DNA of 64,000 bases from the NCBI RefSeq assembly GCF_000002515.2, contig NC_006038.1, positions 434,001 to 498,000 on the forward strand, read 5' to 3'. The position numbers and the translations under genes were made by a program. Origin of the DNA: Kluyveromyces lactis (Eukaryota > Ascomycota > Saccharomycetes > Saccharomycetales > Saccharomycetaceae). Shown here one piece after another: positions 1-9,591 of the stretch. Each line of letters begins with the position of its first letter. The stretch's first letter is position 1. Below the pieces are notes generated by a model, which worked only from the letters and a program-made list of their open reading frames with translations, was not told where the DNA came from and made no database searches.

Positions 1-2759
1 TCAAGATAGGTTAATCTATCCTTTGCGTATAATGACATGTGATATAAAGTTAAATCTGTAAGATTTTTGCAATGACGAAGAATCATCTTATGCAATTTTC
101 CACAGCCAATGACATCATTGTGAGATGCTTTGGTACTTGTTTGTGTTGAGTACTCTTCCATTCCAGGTATGGGTTCGTCAAGTGGGTATAAAGAACTTAT
201 CTTGTTGATATCGTTGAAAAATTCATTGTTTGAGCCCACCTGATATACGTCCCACCCGATTAATCTCTGGATAACGTCATCTCTAACTTTCCTACAGTTG
301 CTCAGGTCAATTTCTTCTAGTAACTTCCCAATCGAAGGAACTGCGATATCCATTATAGACATTGCACTAATGTCCCAACATGATGACATCTTTAGAGATT
401 TAATTTGCCCACCGATGCCAATTTCGTTCACCATATATGAAAATCCTTCGTCTGTTACATGAAAACAGTTAGATACATTGATATGTTTTGGTCTAGATCC
501 CACGAAATCAGTGATCTCCTGCAAAGTTTTATCGTCGACAACCTTGCTCCAAGGTGTTAAATCAAGTTTGTCGAAAAGTCCTGGAGCCACATACAGAAGT
601 TGACGCCAGCGCCTACAGACCAACCTTAACTTCATAAGTTCCGGTAGGGATATGTATTGGAAACACCTTAAAAGCAGTCTATCTGGTAGGGGACCAACAC
701 TCAAAACTGAGGAACGACGTCTTGATGGACCACCACCGACATTTGAAAGCCGTACTCTCTTCAAATGACTCATATACTGTATTGGGGATGGACTTGATAA
801 TGAAAAAGTGGAATTGCGGCGCTTAAGAGATGCGTTTAAAGGCGGTACGTGAAGTTCTAAAGGTCTTAGCGAAGTAGGTTCAACATTTGGAACTGAACTT
901 ACGGCACTGGCAGAGTTAGCTGATACTGCAGAATCTGAAGGGGAACCTTGGCGAGACGAAAAAGATACAGGAGTAAAAGACGGTGAGTTTAGTGATTTCA
1001 TTTGATGAGTGGGTGAAGCTGAAGTTTGCCGTACAACCTTTTCAGGCTGCTTATCAAACGCAAAGCTAGATGTGAACAGAACTCGGCCATTATCATCCTC
1101 TTTTGATTCCTTACTAGATGTGGCATCAATATCCTGGCTTTCAACAGTGCTAGAGACAGCCTGTTCTTCTGTTTGATTCGCTTGGTTATTCAGTAAATCA
1201 ATATAGCCCTTTCTTGAAACGGGCGCCATCAGGTTACTAGAATTTTCTAAAGAGTGTGGCTGATATTCAGAATCGTTGTCCTTCTGAAGATTGATATTTT
1301 TCTTGACACGCTCTTCAGCGGTCCGCTTAATTTGATGCTCTGTTTCTGGAAACTTAGCACAAAATTCTCTCAATGTCTCACCTGTGAGCACTAGTAGAGT
1401 GCAGTTTGATACAGTTCTAATATCCGCGGATCTTCGACATTTAGATCTTGTTTCAAGATCATCTGTAATGGAGTTGAGAAATCCCATCTCACCAAAATAT
1501 TGGCCTGGTCCCAATCTTGCCAATACGATATCAATGATTTTATAAGATGGCAACAATGATTTGCCTCGGAAATTCTCAGGCGAAGATGGTCCTAGGACCT
1601 CTACTTCTCCACTGATAATAAAATAAATATTCTCACCAAAATCATTCTTACGAAAAACGTATTCGAAAGGAGGAACTTGTCTGATCTCAACTGAGAGGGC
1701 CAATTGATGGATAATTTCTGCAGGTAAAGTGGCAAACAAGGGTAAACTTTTCAAAAATTGTCTTGTAGAAATGGTACCGTCAATGGTCTCCATGTATCTG
1801 GTGTTTCCTGAGCATGCTGCAGCGGGCGATGAAGACGTGCTTCTTTTCGGAAGTTGAGGAGGTAACAGTATTTCCTCAGTCAATCTCTCAGAAGGATCTT
1901 TTAGGTTGGGTGGATTTAGTGGGTAATCTGACAATGGTAAAGGATCAGCACATAACCCGGAGCTTTCATAAAAGGAGGGACTATTCGGGATGCTTGTCAA
2001 TGAAGAAGGAGATTGCTTCCTAACAATAAAATCATCATCATGTAGGATTTTGGTGACACCTGCCTTCCGTTGCTTTTCTTGTGTAGCAAGCCGTTCTTGA
2101 GCTTCGTCCCTAATTTGTCTCTCAACCTGAGGGAAATGTAAGAGCACTTGATTAAAATTCTCTGCAGTTAGAACGCCAAGCAAGATTTTGGTCTTCGATA
2201 CCACTGTGGCCGTTCTTGGCCTGTTAAAAAGAATACCTATCTCTCCAAAATAAGAACCTTCAACGAGTTCTGCATGTACAATTTCCCCATCTGGGAATGT
2301 GACGTTAGCAGATCCACGTAAGATCCAGTACATAGCTAAAGCTGGTTCACCAGCTTTAACGATAAATTCGTGAGCATGATAACCCACTAATTTCAATTTC
2401 CTGGCAATTGCGACGTAGAACAGCTTTGGAGCGTTATGGAATAACGAGAAGCTCATAAGTCTTTCTAAAAAAGCGGACGGAATGTCATCGAAAAGTGGTG
2501 ATGATTCTGACTCCGAAGTATCACTTTTAAAACTGGATATCTGCGCTATTGAGCTTTCTTCACTACCATTCTTATCCGAATGCTGCGACGGTTTATCGTT
2601 TGTTATATGAGCATCGTCAGTATCGGACTTAGTGTGAATGGCTTCCTTCTTTGAGGAGTCGTCTCCCGTAACACTCGGTCTTTTCGTACGGGCAGCTCTC
2701 TGCGACTGAACCACATTAGAAAGGTTCGACCGTCTTCGTGGAACTCGTGTCTTAACCAT
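1..2759 (-). CDS. Cyclic-nucleotide-binding, F-box and LRR protein (3' end outside window)
   Basis: The frame is open from the ATG at 2759 to the left edge, about 919 codons, so the C-terminus is missing. Read by hand, it has two cyclic-nucleotide-binding (cNMP) folds: residues about 85-215, with the phosphate-cassette-like stretch FGEIGILFNRPRTATV, and about 335-465, with FGEMGFLNS. A Ser-rich linker follows, then an F-box near residues 685-725 (LPDRLLLRCFQYISLPEL, then LVCRRW). From about 730 on there are AMN1-type leucine-rich repeats with NCRKVRDD and HCKNLTD turns. By family knowledge an F-box plus LRR recruits substrates to an SCF ubiquitin ligase. Putting cNMP folds in front suggests ligand-gated ubiquitination, which is inference. 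In the second fold the cassette has SITDD where Arg would bind phosphate, so cAMP binding is doubtful there. I recall no S. cerevisiae protein with this architecture. Confidence 0.85.
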   Translation of the reverse strand, partial: MVKTRVPRRRSNLSNVVQSQRAARTKRPSVTGDDSSKKEAIHTKSDTDDAHITNDKPSQHSDKNGSEESSIAQISSFKSDTSESESSPLFDDIPSAFLERLMSFSLFHNAPKLFYVAIARKLKLVGYHAHEFIVKAGEPALAMYWILRGSANVTFPDGEIVHAELVEGSYFGEIGILFNRPRTATVVSKTKILLGVLTAENFNQVLLHFPQVERQIRDEAQERLATQEKQRKAGVTKILHDDDFIVRKQSPSSLTSIPNSPSFYESSGLCADPLPLSDYPLNPPNLKDPSERLTEEILLPPQLPKRSTSSSPAAACSGNTRYMETIDGTISTRQFLKSLPLFATLPAEIIHQLALSVEIRQVPPFEYVFRKNDFGENIYFIISGEVEVLGPSSPENFRGKSLLPSYKIIDIVLARLGPGQYFGEMGFLNSITDDLETRSKCRRSADIRTVSNCTLLVLTGETLREFCAKFPETEHQIKRTAEERVKKNINLQKDNDSEYQPHSLENSSNLMAPVSRKGYIDLLNNQANQTEEQAVSSTVESQDIDATSSKESKEDDNGRVLFTSSFAFDKQPEKVVRQTSASPTHQMKSLNSPSFTPVSFSSRQGSPSDSAVSANSASAVSSVPNVEPTSLRPLELHVPPLNASLKRRNSTFSLSSPSPIQYMSHLKRVRLSNVGGGPSRRRSSVLSVGPLPDRLLLRCFQYISLPELMKLRLVCRRWRQLLYVAPGLFDKLDLTPWSKVVDDKTLQEITDFVGSRPKHINVSNCFHVTDEGFSYMVNEIGIGGQIKSLKMSSCWDISAMSIMDIAVPSIGKLLEEIDLSNCRKVRDDVIQRLIGWDVYQVGSNNEFFNDINKISSLYPLDEPIPGMEEYSTQTSTKASHNDVIGCGKLHKMILRHCKNLTDLTLYHMSLYAKDRLTYL

Positions 2760-4315
2760 TGATGTAGCGGTTCGTAGTGCTTGCCGTGAGGTGGTTCTTC
2801 ACACCTCAATACTAGAAACTTTGAATATTAAGGAACTGAATTGAATGAATCACTGAATCAAACAGGAAGAAGAAAGGCAGTAAGCAGGAAAAAAAAAAGA
2901 GAAAGAGAGGAAGAGAGAGACAGATGCAAAGCAGGCTTGAATGGCCCCTGCTGATATAAGCTATGTCCCAATAATGTAAACTGTATCTGAACCGAATCTC
3001 GTTCCCGAAATACCACCAAACGTAAAACCAGTTCATAGTTGTTTAAAAAAAGACCACTGTTAAAGTATAACGGTGTGAAATTCTTTCTATTATGGCAAAG
3101 GAAATAAAAAAAAAACTAAAAAAAAAGTACGGTATCTCAGCAGACAGCAGCAACGAAGGCAGTGAAGGCAGAGAAAGTGTTCTTAACAGTACCCGTACCT
3201 TTTTCTCCAAATGCGGGATACATATAAAAATCACGAGATGTTAAACAACTGCACGACTCAAAAACAGGAACAGTTACAAGACAACTGACGGTGGGCAAGC
3301 TTGTTTACCTTCAGGGTCTAGTGTATCGACAATACTTATTACCACCGACAGCATATGAAAAAGAATAATAATAGAAATAAACAATATATAGCAACTGTAA
3401 CAGAGATTGATGAGTGGGTGGGTGGGTCGGAAGGGAAAAAGGAAGAGACATCGGGCTGAGACCAGAAGAGCCAGATTAGGAAAATAAAACGAAAGGCTAG
3501 AATAGAAAACACAATTTACATACCGAAAAACTGGCGCACGGCAATACGCAATCTCTCGTACCACACCTGAGAGTAAAACGCCTTTCGATCACCTTAACTC
3601 CCGTGTCCCTTTTCAACATCACTCATGCATATATTGGATATTTAAATCTGGTCTTGCATCTGCCACTCCAAACTGGAAACAGAGTGAAACCAGCCATAAT
3701 TCACAATCGGCCGATCCAGCAAGACATTTCGTACTCTTGAGGAACTGTTGATGATCTAAGGCACCACCGAGATGAACTCGGTGCCCCTCACTTCAAGCGC
3801 TCTTCTTTAATTTCTGTGCTGCGTTGAAGAGTTGGTTCTTTTTTTCTCAGCAAAAATCTGTGCTTAGAAGTTCTGGGCATGGGGAGTTCTTCTCAAAGCT
3901 TTTTGCGGGTTTTTGCCACCGTTCCATGCACAGGGTTTTAAGCTTGCTTGAGTTTTTCCGAACAAAGGGTTGTAAAAGCAGAGAAGTTGGAAACACAGTC
4001 GAAGATGTAGGGAAACAGCGTAACATCATTGGTCGAAGACCGGTTCCTGTGGGAACATGGTGCGGCTGCGTGTTTGCCACAAAAACGAAAAAAGAACCAA
4101 AAAAAAACGTTAAACGCTAATATCGTTCGTTTGGTAAAAAAAAGGAATCGCCGAATCTTGAATTCCAGGATTTCTATGAAATCCTGGAATTCTTTACTGC
4201 TTTCATACTCGAATTTCGTCTGGTTCGTTGTTTTTGATTTTTCATTATTATTCATAGAGATTCAGTATAGTGCAAACTGAGTTCAGCATGTAGAGAAAGA
4301 AGGTCGACATCCGAT
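2760..4315. other. Long divergent intergenic region with purine tracts and a perfect hairpin
   Basis: This 1.55 kb lies between two divergent starts. It holds several A/G-rich tracts (around 2865-2935 and 3100-3125), a short G-rich direct repeat near 3414-3427 and a perfect 14-bp inverted repeat at 4160-4192. The short frames in it are Phe/Leu-rich products of A-rich DNA and look non-coding. I see no RNA gene. Confidence 0.6.
4160..4192. repeat. Perfect 14-bp inverted repeat with 5-nt loop
   Basis: The left arm 4160-4173 reads GAATTCCAGGATTT, and the right arm 4179-4192 is its exact reverse complement. The centre is CTATG. It lies 124 bp upstream of the ATG at 4316, so it could be a hairpin in the 5' leader or a dyad protein site in the promoter. 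I recognise no known factor for it. Confidence 0.8.
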
Positions 4316-4900
4316 ATGTCAGGTTATGCAAGTGTTAATGAAACGCCTCATCTTGAAGACGAGGTAGATGGCCATTTCGGATGGCTGGATGCGATTCGGG
4401 TGTTGTTTGGTGTCCTGTTAGCCTCACAACTAACTGTGAAATGTGTGTCGGGATACTGGTGGCTTCCAACTTTTGATTGGTGGTCCCGAGTTGGCACAGC
4501 GGGTATAGGGTTAGGCTACTGGTCTACACACAATTATACTATCCCGTATAACTTCACTTTACAGGAGTTGAGTCGGTTCTCAGGTGATAACAGTAAGTCA
4601 AACGACCAACCAATCTTATTAGCAATCAATAGGACCGTGTTTGACGTTTCTTCGTCTCCCCGGTTCTATGGTGCTTGGGGTGCTTATAAGAAGTTTACAG
4701 GCACGGATTGTTCCAACAATTTCCAGTTCGGAATATTCGATTACCATGCGTATAGTACTCCTTGCCATTGGGACGTTTCTGGATTTGACGAATCGCAAAT
4801 GGCTAAACTGGCAGAATGGTATCGATTCTTCGAATCGAAATATCCCTCTGTCGGGATGGTCATATTGGAAACTGATATAGAGGATAAAATTGTAACTTAG
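4316..4900 (+). CDS. Membrane-anchored MAPR (Dap1-like) cytochrome b5-type haem-binding protein
   Basis: The protein has 194 residues. After a polar N-terminus there is one hydrophobic segment, about residues 22-45, and then a cytochrome b5-like domain of the membrane-associated progesterone receptor (MAPR) class. Diagnostic pieces are TLQELSRFSG, LLAINRTVFDVSSSPRFYG, AYKKFTG and the closing WYRFFESKYPSVG. These align by eye with yeast Dap1 (SKFNG, VYDCTRGRQFYG, HFENKYPCIG). The Tyr of the FYG motif, which ligates haem in PGRMC1 and Dap1, is kept; the GPxGPY stretch is changed to GAWGAY. By family it would bind haem and support P450 enzymes of sterol synthesis at the ER. It does not sit at the DAP1 locus and is longer than Dap1, so it may be a paralogue. 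Its stop is 7 bp from the stop of the convergent neighbour. Confidence 0.75.
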   Translation: MSGYASVNETPHLEDEVDGHFGWLDAIRVLFGVLLASQLTVKCVSGYWWLPTFDWWSRVGTAGIGLGYWSTHNYTIPYNFTLQELSRFSGDNSKSNDQPILLAINRTVFDVSSSPRFYGAWGAYKKFTGTDCSNNFQFGIFDYHAYSTPCHWDVSGFDESQMAKLAEWYRFFESKYPSVGMVILETDIEDKIVT

Positions 4901-4907
4901 ATAAATA

Positions 4908-5402
4908 CTATAACTCGCTCTTAACGTAATTTGCGTGCCCTTTGATTAGTATACAATCATTGATGACTCTTTCCTCAGGGATTTTGAGACTTTCGACAGC
5001 GTAGTTAACACAATCTAGATCCCAGGATCCCGGTTGGAACCACACAGAAATCACGGGTTTCGATATACTTTTCAATTCTTTCAAAATACTCAAAGTTACG
5101 GGTGGTGGTGTTACAAATGCAACACTGATTCCATCGATCTCATCTCGCTTTCCGTAGTTGGCTAATCCATCCGCAATTGTGGTCTCGATGGTCAAAAGTT
5201 GTTGCTTGGCAAACCTCTTCGAGATTGAATCTACACTGAGATCTAAAGCTCCTCCTTTCGGATTCACCGGAATCACAGATAACTCGTGTTGTGCAAACCA
5301 ATGCACTATCCGGTTTGCGAAATGCATATCTTGGTACACTTTCCCACATACGAAGTATAACCTCTTAGGACCGAAAAAGTCCTTCAATGCCTGTTTCACC
5401 AT
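4908..5402 (-). CDS. CoA-binding-domain protein (YccU/COG1832 type)
   Basis: I start at the ATG at 5402, giving 164 residues (MVKQALKDFFGPKRLYFVCG). The frame extends upstream only to non-ATG codons. The sequence has the Rossmann-like CoA-binding fold: a beta strand ending RLYFVCGKV, HWFAQHELSVIPVNPKGGAL, then a switch to ISVAFVTPPPVTLSILKEL and VWFQPGSWDL, with ERVINDCILI near the end. That order matches small CoA-binding_2 proteins common in bacteria and fungi. Their biochemical role is not established and I assign none. Its 3' end nearly touches the convergent MAPR gene, so the two transcripts probably overlap in their 3' UTRs. Confidence 0.7.
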   Translation of the reverse strand: MVKQALKDFFGPKRLYFVCGKVYQDMHFANRIVHWFAQHELSVIPVNPKGGALDLSVDSISKRFAKQQLLTIETTIADGLANYGKRDEIDGISVAFVTPPPVTLSILKELKSISKPVISVWFQPGSWDLDCVNYAVESLKIPEERVINDCILIKGHANYVKSEL

Positions 5403-5863
5403 TTCCAAAGCGTTTCTCTCTCTTTTTTTTATTTTTGGCTGCTGCAACGAAGTGAACTGTTACACTGTATCCAGTACTTGACCATATAAACACCTTATCA
5501 AATGTAAACGAAGATATGTACCTTTCAAATTGAATGACTGGCTTTCTTGTTGCAAGATGGCTGATTGTCCCTTAACGAAACTTTACCCCCAAGAAAAACT
5601 ATTTCTGGGCCAATTCACTATTTTTGGACCCTCCTGAAAAAAAATGCGGACCTCAGGTTTCGGAACATCTTCGCATTCAATATGAAATCACTTGATGAAC
5701 TATCGTTGATGTATGGAAGAAGCAAGGAACGGCATAGTTACTAAGGACTACAACAATCATATGGTTGTAACTGCTAAACTGAGCTCAATATTCTCAAGGT
5801 ATATCAGATAAGCTTTTCTACCTGCTTCGAAACAGGTTTATTCTTTTTTTTCTATTCTGATAA
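5403..5863. other. Divergent promoter region, CoA-binding gene / Zn2Cys6 gene
   Basis: This stretch of 461 bp between two divergent starts has T-rich tracts just before both genes and no recognisable RNA gene or repeat. Isolated CGG triplets occur around 5645-5665, but I see no clear zinc-cluster dyad. Confidence 0.5.
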
Positions 5864-8179
5864 ATGGTAAATGAAGTCAAGAAACGTACGAAGCCGTGCA
5901 TATCATGCAAACTATCGAAGGTTAAATGTGAATATACCGAAGCTTTACCTTGCAAAAGGTGTTTGAAACTCGGTATCCACTGTCAGTTCGTACGAGACGT
6001 ACGAAGGGTGCAAGTACCGGTGCCGGTTCCCCCAGCGGTTCCTGTACCTGCCCCTGTACCAGCTCCGGGGAATGGAATGGCAGTGCCCCATAGAATATCA
6101 AATATAATTCCAGTTGTGCCACCAGTGCATGGAATGGGCAGCCAGACAAGTAATCGGACAATACCACAAGCAGGTGGACAGCCGGTAGCACCCCCTTCAA
6201 GAGAAAATGGCGATTCCTGGACAAACAATATTGATAATAGGTTGAATAATTTTGAATCGTTACTTGAGACAATGCTTTCCGCATTGTACAAAAATAATAT
6301 AGAACAGCAATCACGAATGGGACAAATGCAAAAAGAGATCAATTCACAAGCCAGGTTGACCCAAAGCTTTTTATCTTCGCAGAAAAATAATAGACGAAAT
6401 GCCGTAAAGCTGCCGAACTTATCTCAGTTGGAACAATCTTTAGAAACGTCACAATGGCAGCAGCAACTGCCTCTGCAACCGCAACCGCAACAGCAACAGC
6501 AACAGCAACCGCAGTCTCATTCTTCGCTCCAATTTTCAAATGGAACTTCCATACCGCCTTTGCGGGGTAATGGAAACCCCACCTTTAATGAACAACAGCA
6601 GAGTAGCGTTACTACTAGTACTCATCATGAAATAATTGACAACAGAAAGGTCACTGTCACAGACTTTAGAACTGCTGGTTCGATTACGAAGGAACAGGCA
6701 AAAGTTTTGCTAGATTATTTTATTCAATACTTTAGCCCTCATTTATTTGGTTTTACTTTAGGAGGTGTTAGTGTACAATCCTTATGGTCCGATTCTCCGC
6801 TGCTCTTAGCCTCGATCTGTACGATAGCTTGTTGTCATCACCCAGAACTTGATTATAAATTCCATGAGTTGCATTCATCATTGCATTGGTTTGCATCACA
6901 GTTACTTCTTCCCACAGATGCTGAATTAAATGTAGAACACACGATTTTGGGGTTAATAATTGCGTCATTATGGTTGTCATCGAGCAAGATGTTTAGTTCG
7001 TTAGCATTACATTTGGCAAGAGTATGGAGGGTTGACCAGCTTTATTCTCCTCAGTTTGAGAAGCTATGGTACTTACTCTATATTTTAGATGGAAGTGAGA
7101 ATTTAACTTCTCACAAGAGCCCTTCGATTTATAAGGACATGGAACCATTAATCAAAGATTCTAGGAGAATTATTATAGACGGAATAGAGAAGAACTCGTC
7201 AGGAGGTCAGTTTTTCAGGAAGGCAATGTTGGAATACGATCAAAGAAAGAAACATACTGCAACTCACAAACAGTTAGAATTGCTAAATGAAGTCAGAAGC
7301 GAGAAGCTTGAGTTGAGTCATACCACCTTGCAAGATCTACGGCTACTTACTCAACTTGAATATCACATGGCAATGGAGTCTGTCTTTCATAATAAAAATA
7401 CACGTTCGCCTTCTTTGCATGATGAATCGTTGGAGGCAACAATGACTCTTTTACCAACAGAGAAGTTTGGCATCCCATGGACTAATAATATGGATCTTGA
7501 TAAATGGATGATCTCTTGGACTATCGCGTTACAAAACATAAAAGTTCAGAATGACCCGTGGTGCTTCAAATCAACATTATTATATTACAATTTTGCTCGA
7601 ATGCATATCAACACAAAGGCCCTATTGCAGGGCAAGAAATCCACCCTGCTGGATAGTTTAGAAAATGTTGAGCTTATTAAGCTATGGCATCCGCACTCTA
7701 ATAGTTCCGAAATTAAAGAATCAGCAGACAGTACGGAGCTGTCTGCTACGAAGGAAATTTCACGTTCATCAGCCTTGGCACTACTCAAGTTGGCAACTAA
7801 AGATAAAGACCTCACACAAATTTTCCAGTTCTTCCCTACACATATTTATGTTATGTTATATTATGCGTCATTGGTTGTTCTTAATCCTAGCATGATAGCG
7901 GAAAGAAGTGAAAAAGAATGCAAACAAAGTTATGCTTTGGTAACGAAACTAAAGAAAATGTTACAAACTGCGACAATATCAGATAAAACTTTGAAAGATA
8001 ACTTGATAAAAGCCTTATATCAATTACTAGTTAGTTTCAAACAAGAACTGGCCGCAATTGATGAAACTTCAAGGAAAGTCTATGAACTATTGGACGAAAA
8101 CGATGAAAAGGAAACCACTGGTAAGCAAGGTCGTAGACCCATTCTTGCCTGGCCAGGCACTAACCCAGGTCATCCATAG
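5864..8179 (+). CDS. Zn2Cys6 binuclear-cluster transcription factor
   Basis: The protein has 771 residues and starts at the first ATG. Residues about 10-40 carry the fungal zinc cluster, Cys-x2-Cys-x6-Cys-x7-Cys-x2-Cys-x6-Cys (PCISCKLSKVKC, PCKRCLKLGIHC), so all six zinc ligands are present. Directly after it is a Val-Pro repeat stretch (about residues 48-68), then low-complexity Gln/Pro sequence near 200-216. The middle and C-terminal parts are mostly helical, as in the regulatory domain of this family, with a Leu/Phe-rich segment at about 280-340. It should be a nuclear DNA-binding regulator that recognises CGG half-sites. I cannot assign an orthologue; the cluster looks only loosely like Leu3/War1-type members. 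It is read in the same direction as the BAR-SH3 gene 218 bp downstream. Confidence 0.85.
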   Translation: MVNEVKKRTKPCISCKLSKVKCEYTEALPCKRCLKLGIHCQFVRDVRRVQVPVPVPPAVPVPAPVPAPGNGMAVPHRISNIIPVVPPVHGMGSQTSNRTIPQAGGQPVAPPSRENGDSWTNNIDNRLNNFESLLETMLSALYKNNIEQQSRMGQMQKEINSQARLTQSFLSSQKNNRRNAVKLPNLSQLEQSLETSQWQQQLPLQPQPQQQQQQQPQSHSSLQFSNGTSIPPLRGNGNPTFNEQQQSSVTTSTHHEIIDNRKVTVTDFRTAGSITKEQAKVLLDYFIQYFSPHLFGFTLGGVSVQSLWSDSPLLLASICTIACCHHPELDYKFHELHSSLHWFASQLLLPTDAELNVEHTILGLIIASLWLSSSKMFSSLALHLARVWRVDQLYSPQFEKLWYLLYILDGSENLTSHKSPSIYKDMEPLIKDSRRIIIDGIEKNSSGGQFFRKAMLEYDQRKKHTATHKQLELLNEVRSEKLELSHTTLQDLRLLTQLEYHMAMESVFHNKNTRSPSLHDESLEATMTLLPTEKFGIPWTNNMDLDKWMISWTIALQNIKVQNDPWCFKSTLLYYNFARMHINTKALLQGKKSTLLDSLENVELIKLWHPHSNSSEIKESADSTELSATKEISRSSALALLKLATKDKDLTQIFQFFPTHIYVMLYYASLVVLNPSMIAERSEKECKQSYALVTKLKKMLQTATISDKTLKDNLIKALYQLLVSFKQELAAIDETSRKVYELLDENDEKETTGKQGRRPILAWPGTNPGHP

Positions 8180-8397
8180 AGCTACCATCTATGCATATGT
8201 ATATCTTATTTTTATATTCTATTTTGGTGTGCTGATAATTTTTGTCGAGCGACAGTTTTGAAGTATTTTGGGTTTTTTGTGACAGAATATGAGTAGTACA
8301 TGAGAAGCTATACACTGTGAACAGATGGTTACAAACACATCTTCGAAAGCTCTTTTTATGCTAGTCAGTTGAATTCACATTGACTAACGAGTTTGAC

Positions 8398-9591
8398 ATG
8401 GAATTGAAGACAGATAATTTGAAGGCGCAGCTTAGTTCATTTAGTGATAAAGTGCTAAAAACTCCGCAACAACTTAAATGCAAACTTTATACGGGTCCAA
8501 GAACAAAGGATAAATTTGTGGAAGATCTTAAATCAAGGTTCGAAGCAATACATGGTTGCAGTAGTCGTTTAGTAAAGGATTGTAATAAGTTTGAAAACAA
8601 CACCCGCGCGCTATTGGAACATTTTGAGCGTAGCATTGAAATATTTGGGAATATATATGACGTTAAATTCACAGAAGATGAGATAAGAAGGGATTTCACC
8701 AGCCTTTCTAAAAGATTTAAAATCATCAAGGATAAGATCGAGGCGGATCTACCAATATTCGAACATAATGTCATTGAACCGATACAGGCATTTCACACGA
8801 CTTGTGGTAACATTCAAAATACGATAGATAAAAGAGATTTAGCCTCGTACAAGGTAGATTCACTAAGGCATAAGCTAACTGGTCTCACTCCACAAAAGCT
8901 CCGGACTCCTGGGCTCAAGTATGAGAATGAGAAGATTAAGATTGAAGGAAAATACGATAAAGCTTTGAAAGTTTACGAGCCATTAAATGAACAACTTCGT
9001 TCGGAACTTGGGATCTTCTTACAAATGACCAATAAATTCTTTCAAGACTGGTTCTTGAACCACTATTACATTACATATTCGTTTTATTACAACATGTACA
9101 CCTTCATTGGGACATGTTCTGAGGTTCGCCGTATCGTAATGGAGACACAAAACTCTAACGGCGTAGTTGATGACTTATCGCCAAATTCACTGCAAATGCT
9201 AGAGTACATTGACATTGCCAATAGTAGATTGGTGAGCCAATTCCACGAACAGTTTGATGGAGCAGCCACTGAGGTGAAACATCTTGGCATTATAGATTAC
9301 GAATTGTTCTACAAGAGGGTAAGTTTAGACGCTAAGAAACAGGTGAGCACTGAGCAAGATGATATAGCGACGTACAATGACCCATACCAAAAACATAGTC
9401 CCCAATATTGTAAAGCAATTGCAGATTTTGTCCCAACAGAAGAAGACTCTGAAAATAGTTTGTCTCTTCGAAAGGAAGATGTGATTAAGATCTACAGGAA
9501 GGAAGCCGAAGTCTGGTGGTACGGACAATCACTACGTACCAATAAAATCGGCTACTTTCCAGTACAATGCACTACAATGGAACATATTTGA
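8398..9591 (+). CDS. BAR-SH3 protein, amphiphysin/Rvs167-like
   Basis: The first ATG in this frame is at 8398, giving 397 residues. Residues about 15-260 are a charged helical region consistent with a BAR domain (LKSRFEAIHGC, LLEHFERSIEIFGNIY, then the helix ending FFQDWFLNHYYITYSFYYNMY). An SH3 domain occupies about residues 335-395, with the marks AIADFVPTEEDS, LSLRKEDVIKIY, WWYG and GYFPVQC. BAR-SH3 proteins bend membranes in endocytosis and bind proline-rich partners through SH3. The N-terminus is unlike Rvs167 and the Gly-Pro-Ala linker of Rvs167 is absent, so this is a separate, divergent family member. I recall no S. cerevisiae orthologue. Confidence 0.75.
   Translation: MELKTDNLKAQLSSFSDKVLKTPQQLKCKLYTGPRTKDKFVEDLKSRFEAIHGCSSRLVKDCNKFENNTRALLEHFERSIEIFGNIYDVKFTEDEIRRDFTSLSKRFKIIKDKIEADLPIFEHNVIEPIQAFHTTCGNIQNTIDKRDLASYKVDSLRHKLTGLTPQKLRTPGLKYENEKIKIEGKYDKALKVYEPLNEQLRSELGIFLQMTNKFFQDWFLNHYYITYSFYYNMYTFIGTCSEVRRIVMETQNSNGVVDDLSPNSLQMLEYIDIANSRLVSQFHEQFDGAATEVKHLGIIDYELFYKRVSLDAKKQVSTEQDDIATYNDPYQKHSPQYCKAIADFVPTEEDSENSLSLRKEDVIKIYRKEAEVWWYGQSLRTNKIGYFPVQCTTMEHI

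Noticed and set aside
2812-3564. Phe/Leu/Ser-rich short frames on the minus strand
   Set aside because: They arise from A/G-rich DNA and show no conserved motif.
5403-5447. N-terminal extension of the CoA-binding protein
   Set aside because: It would need a TTG start; the first ATG is at 5402. The same reasoning moved the starts of ORC1, OGG1, NTE1, IMD and the BAR-SH3 gene.
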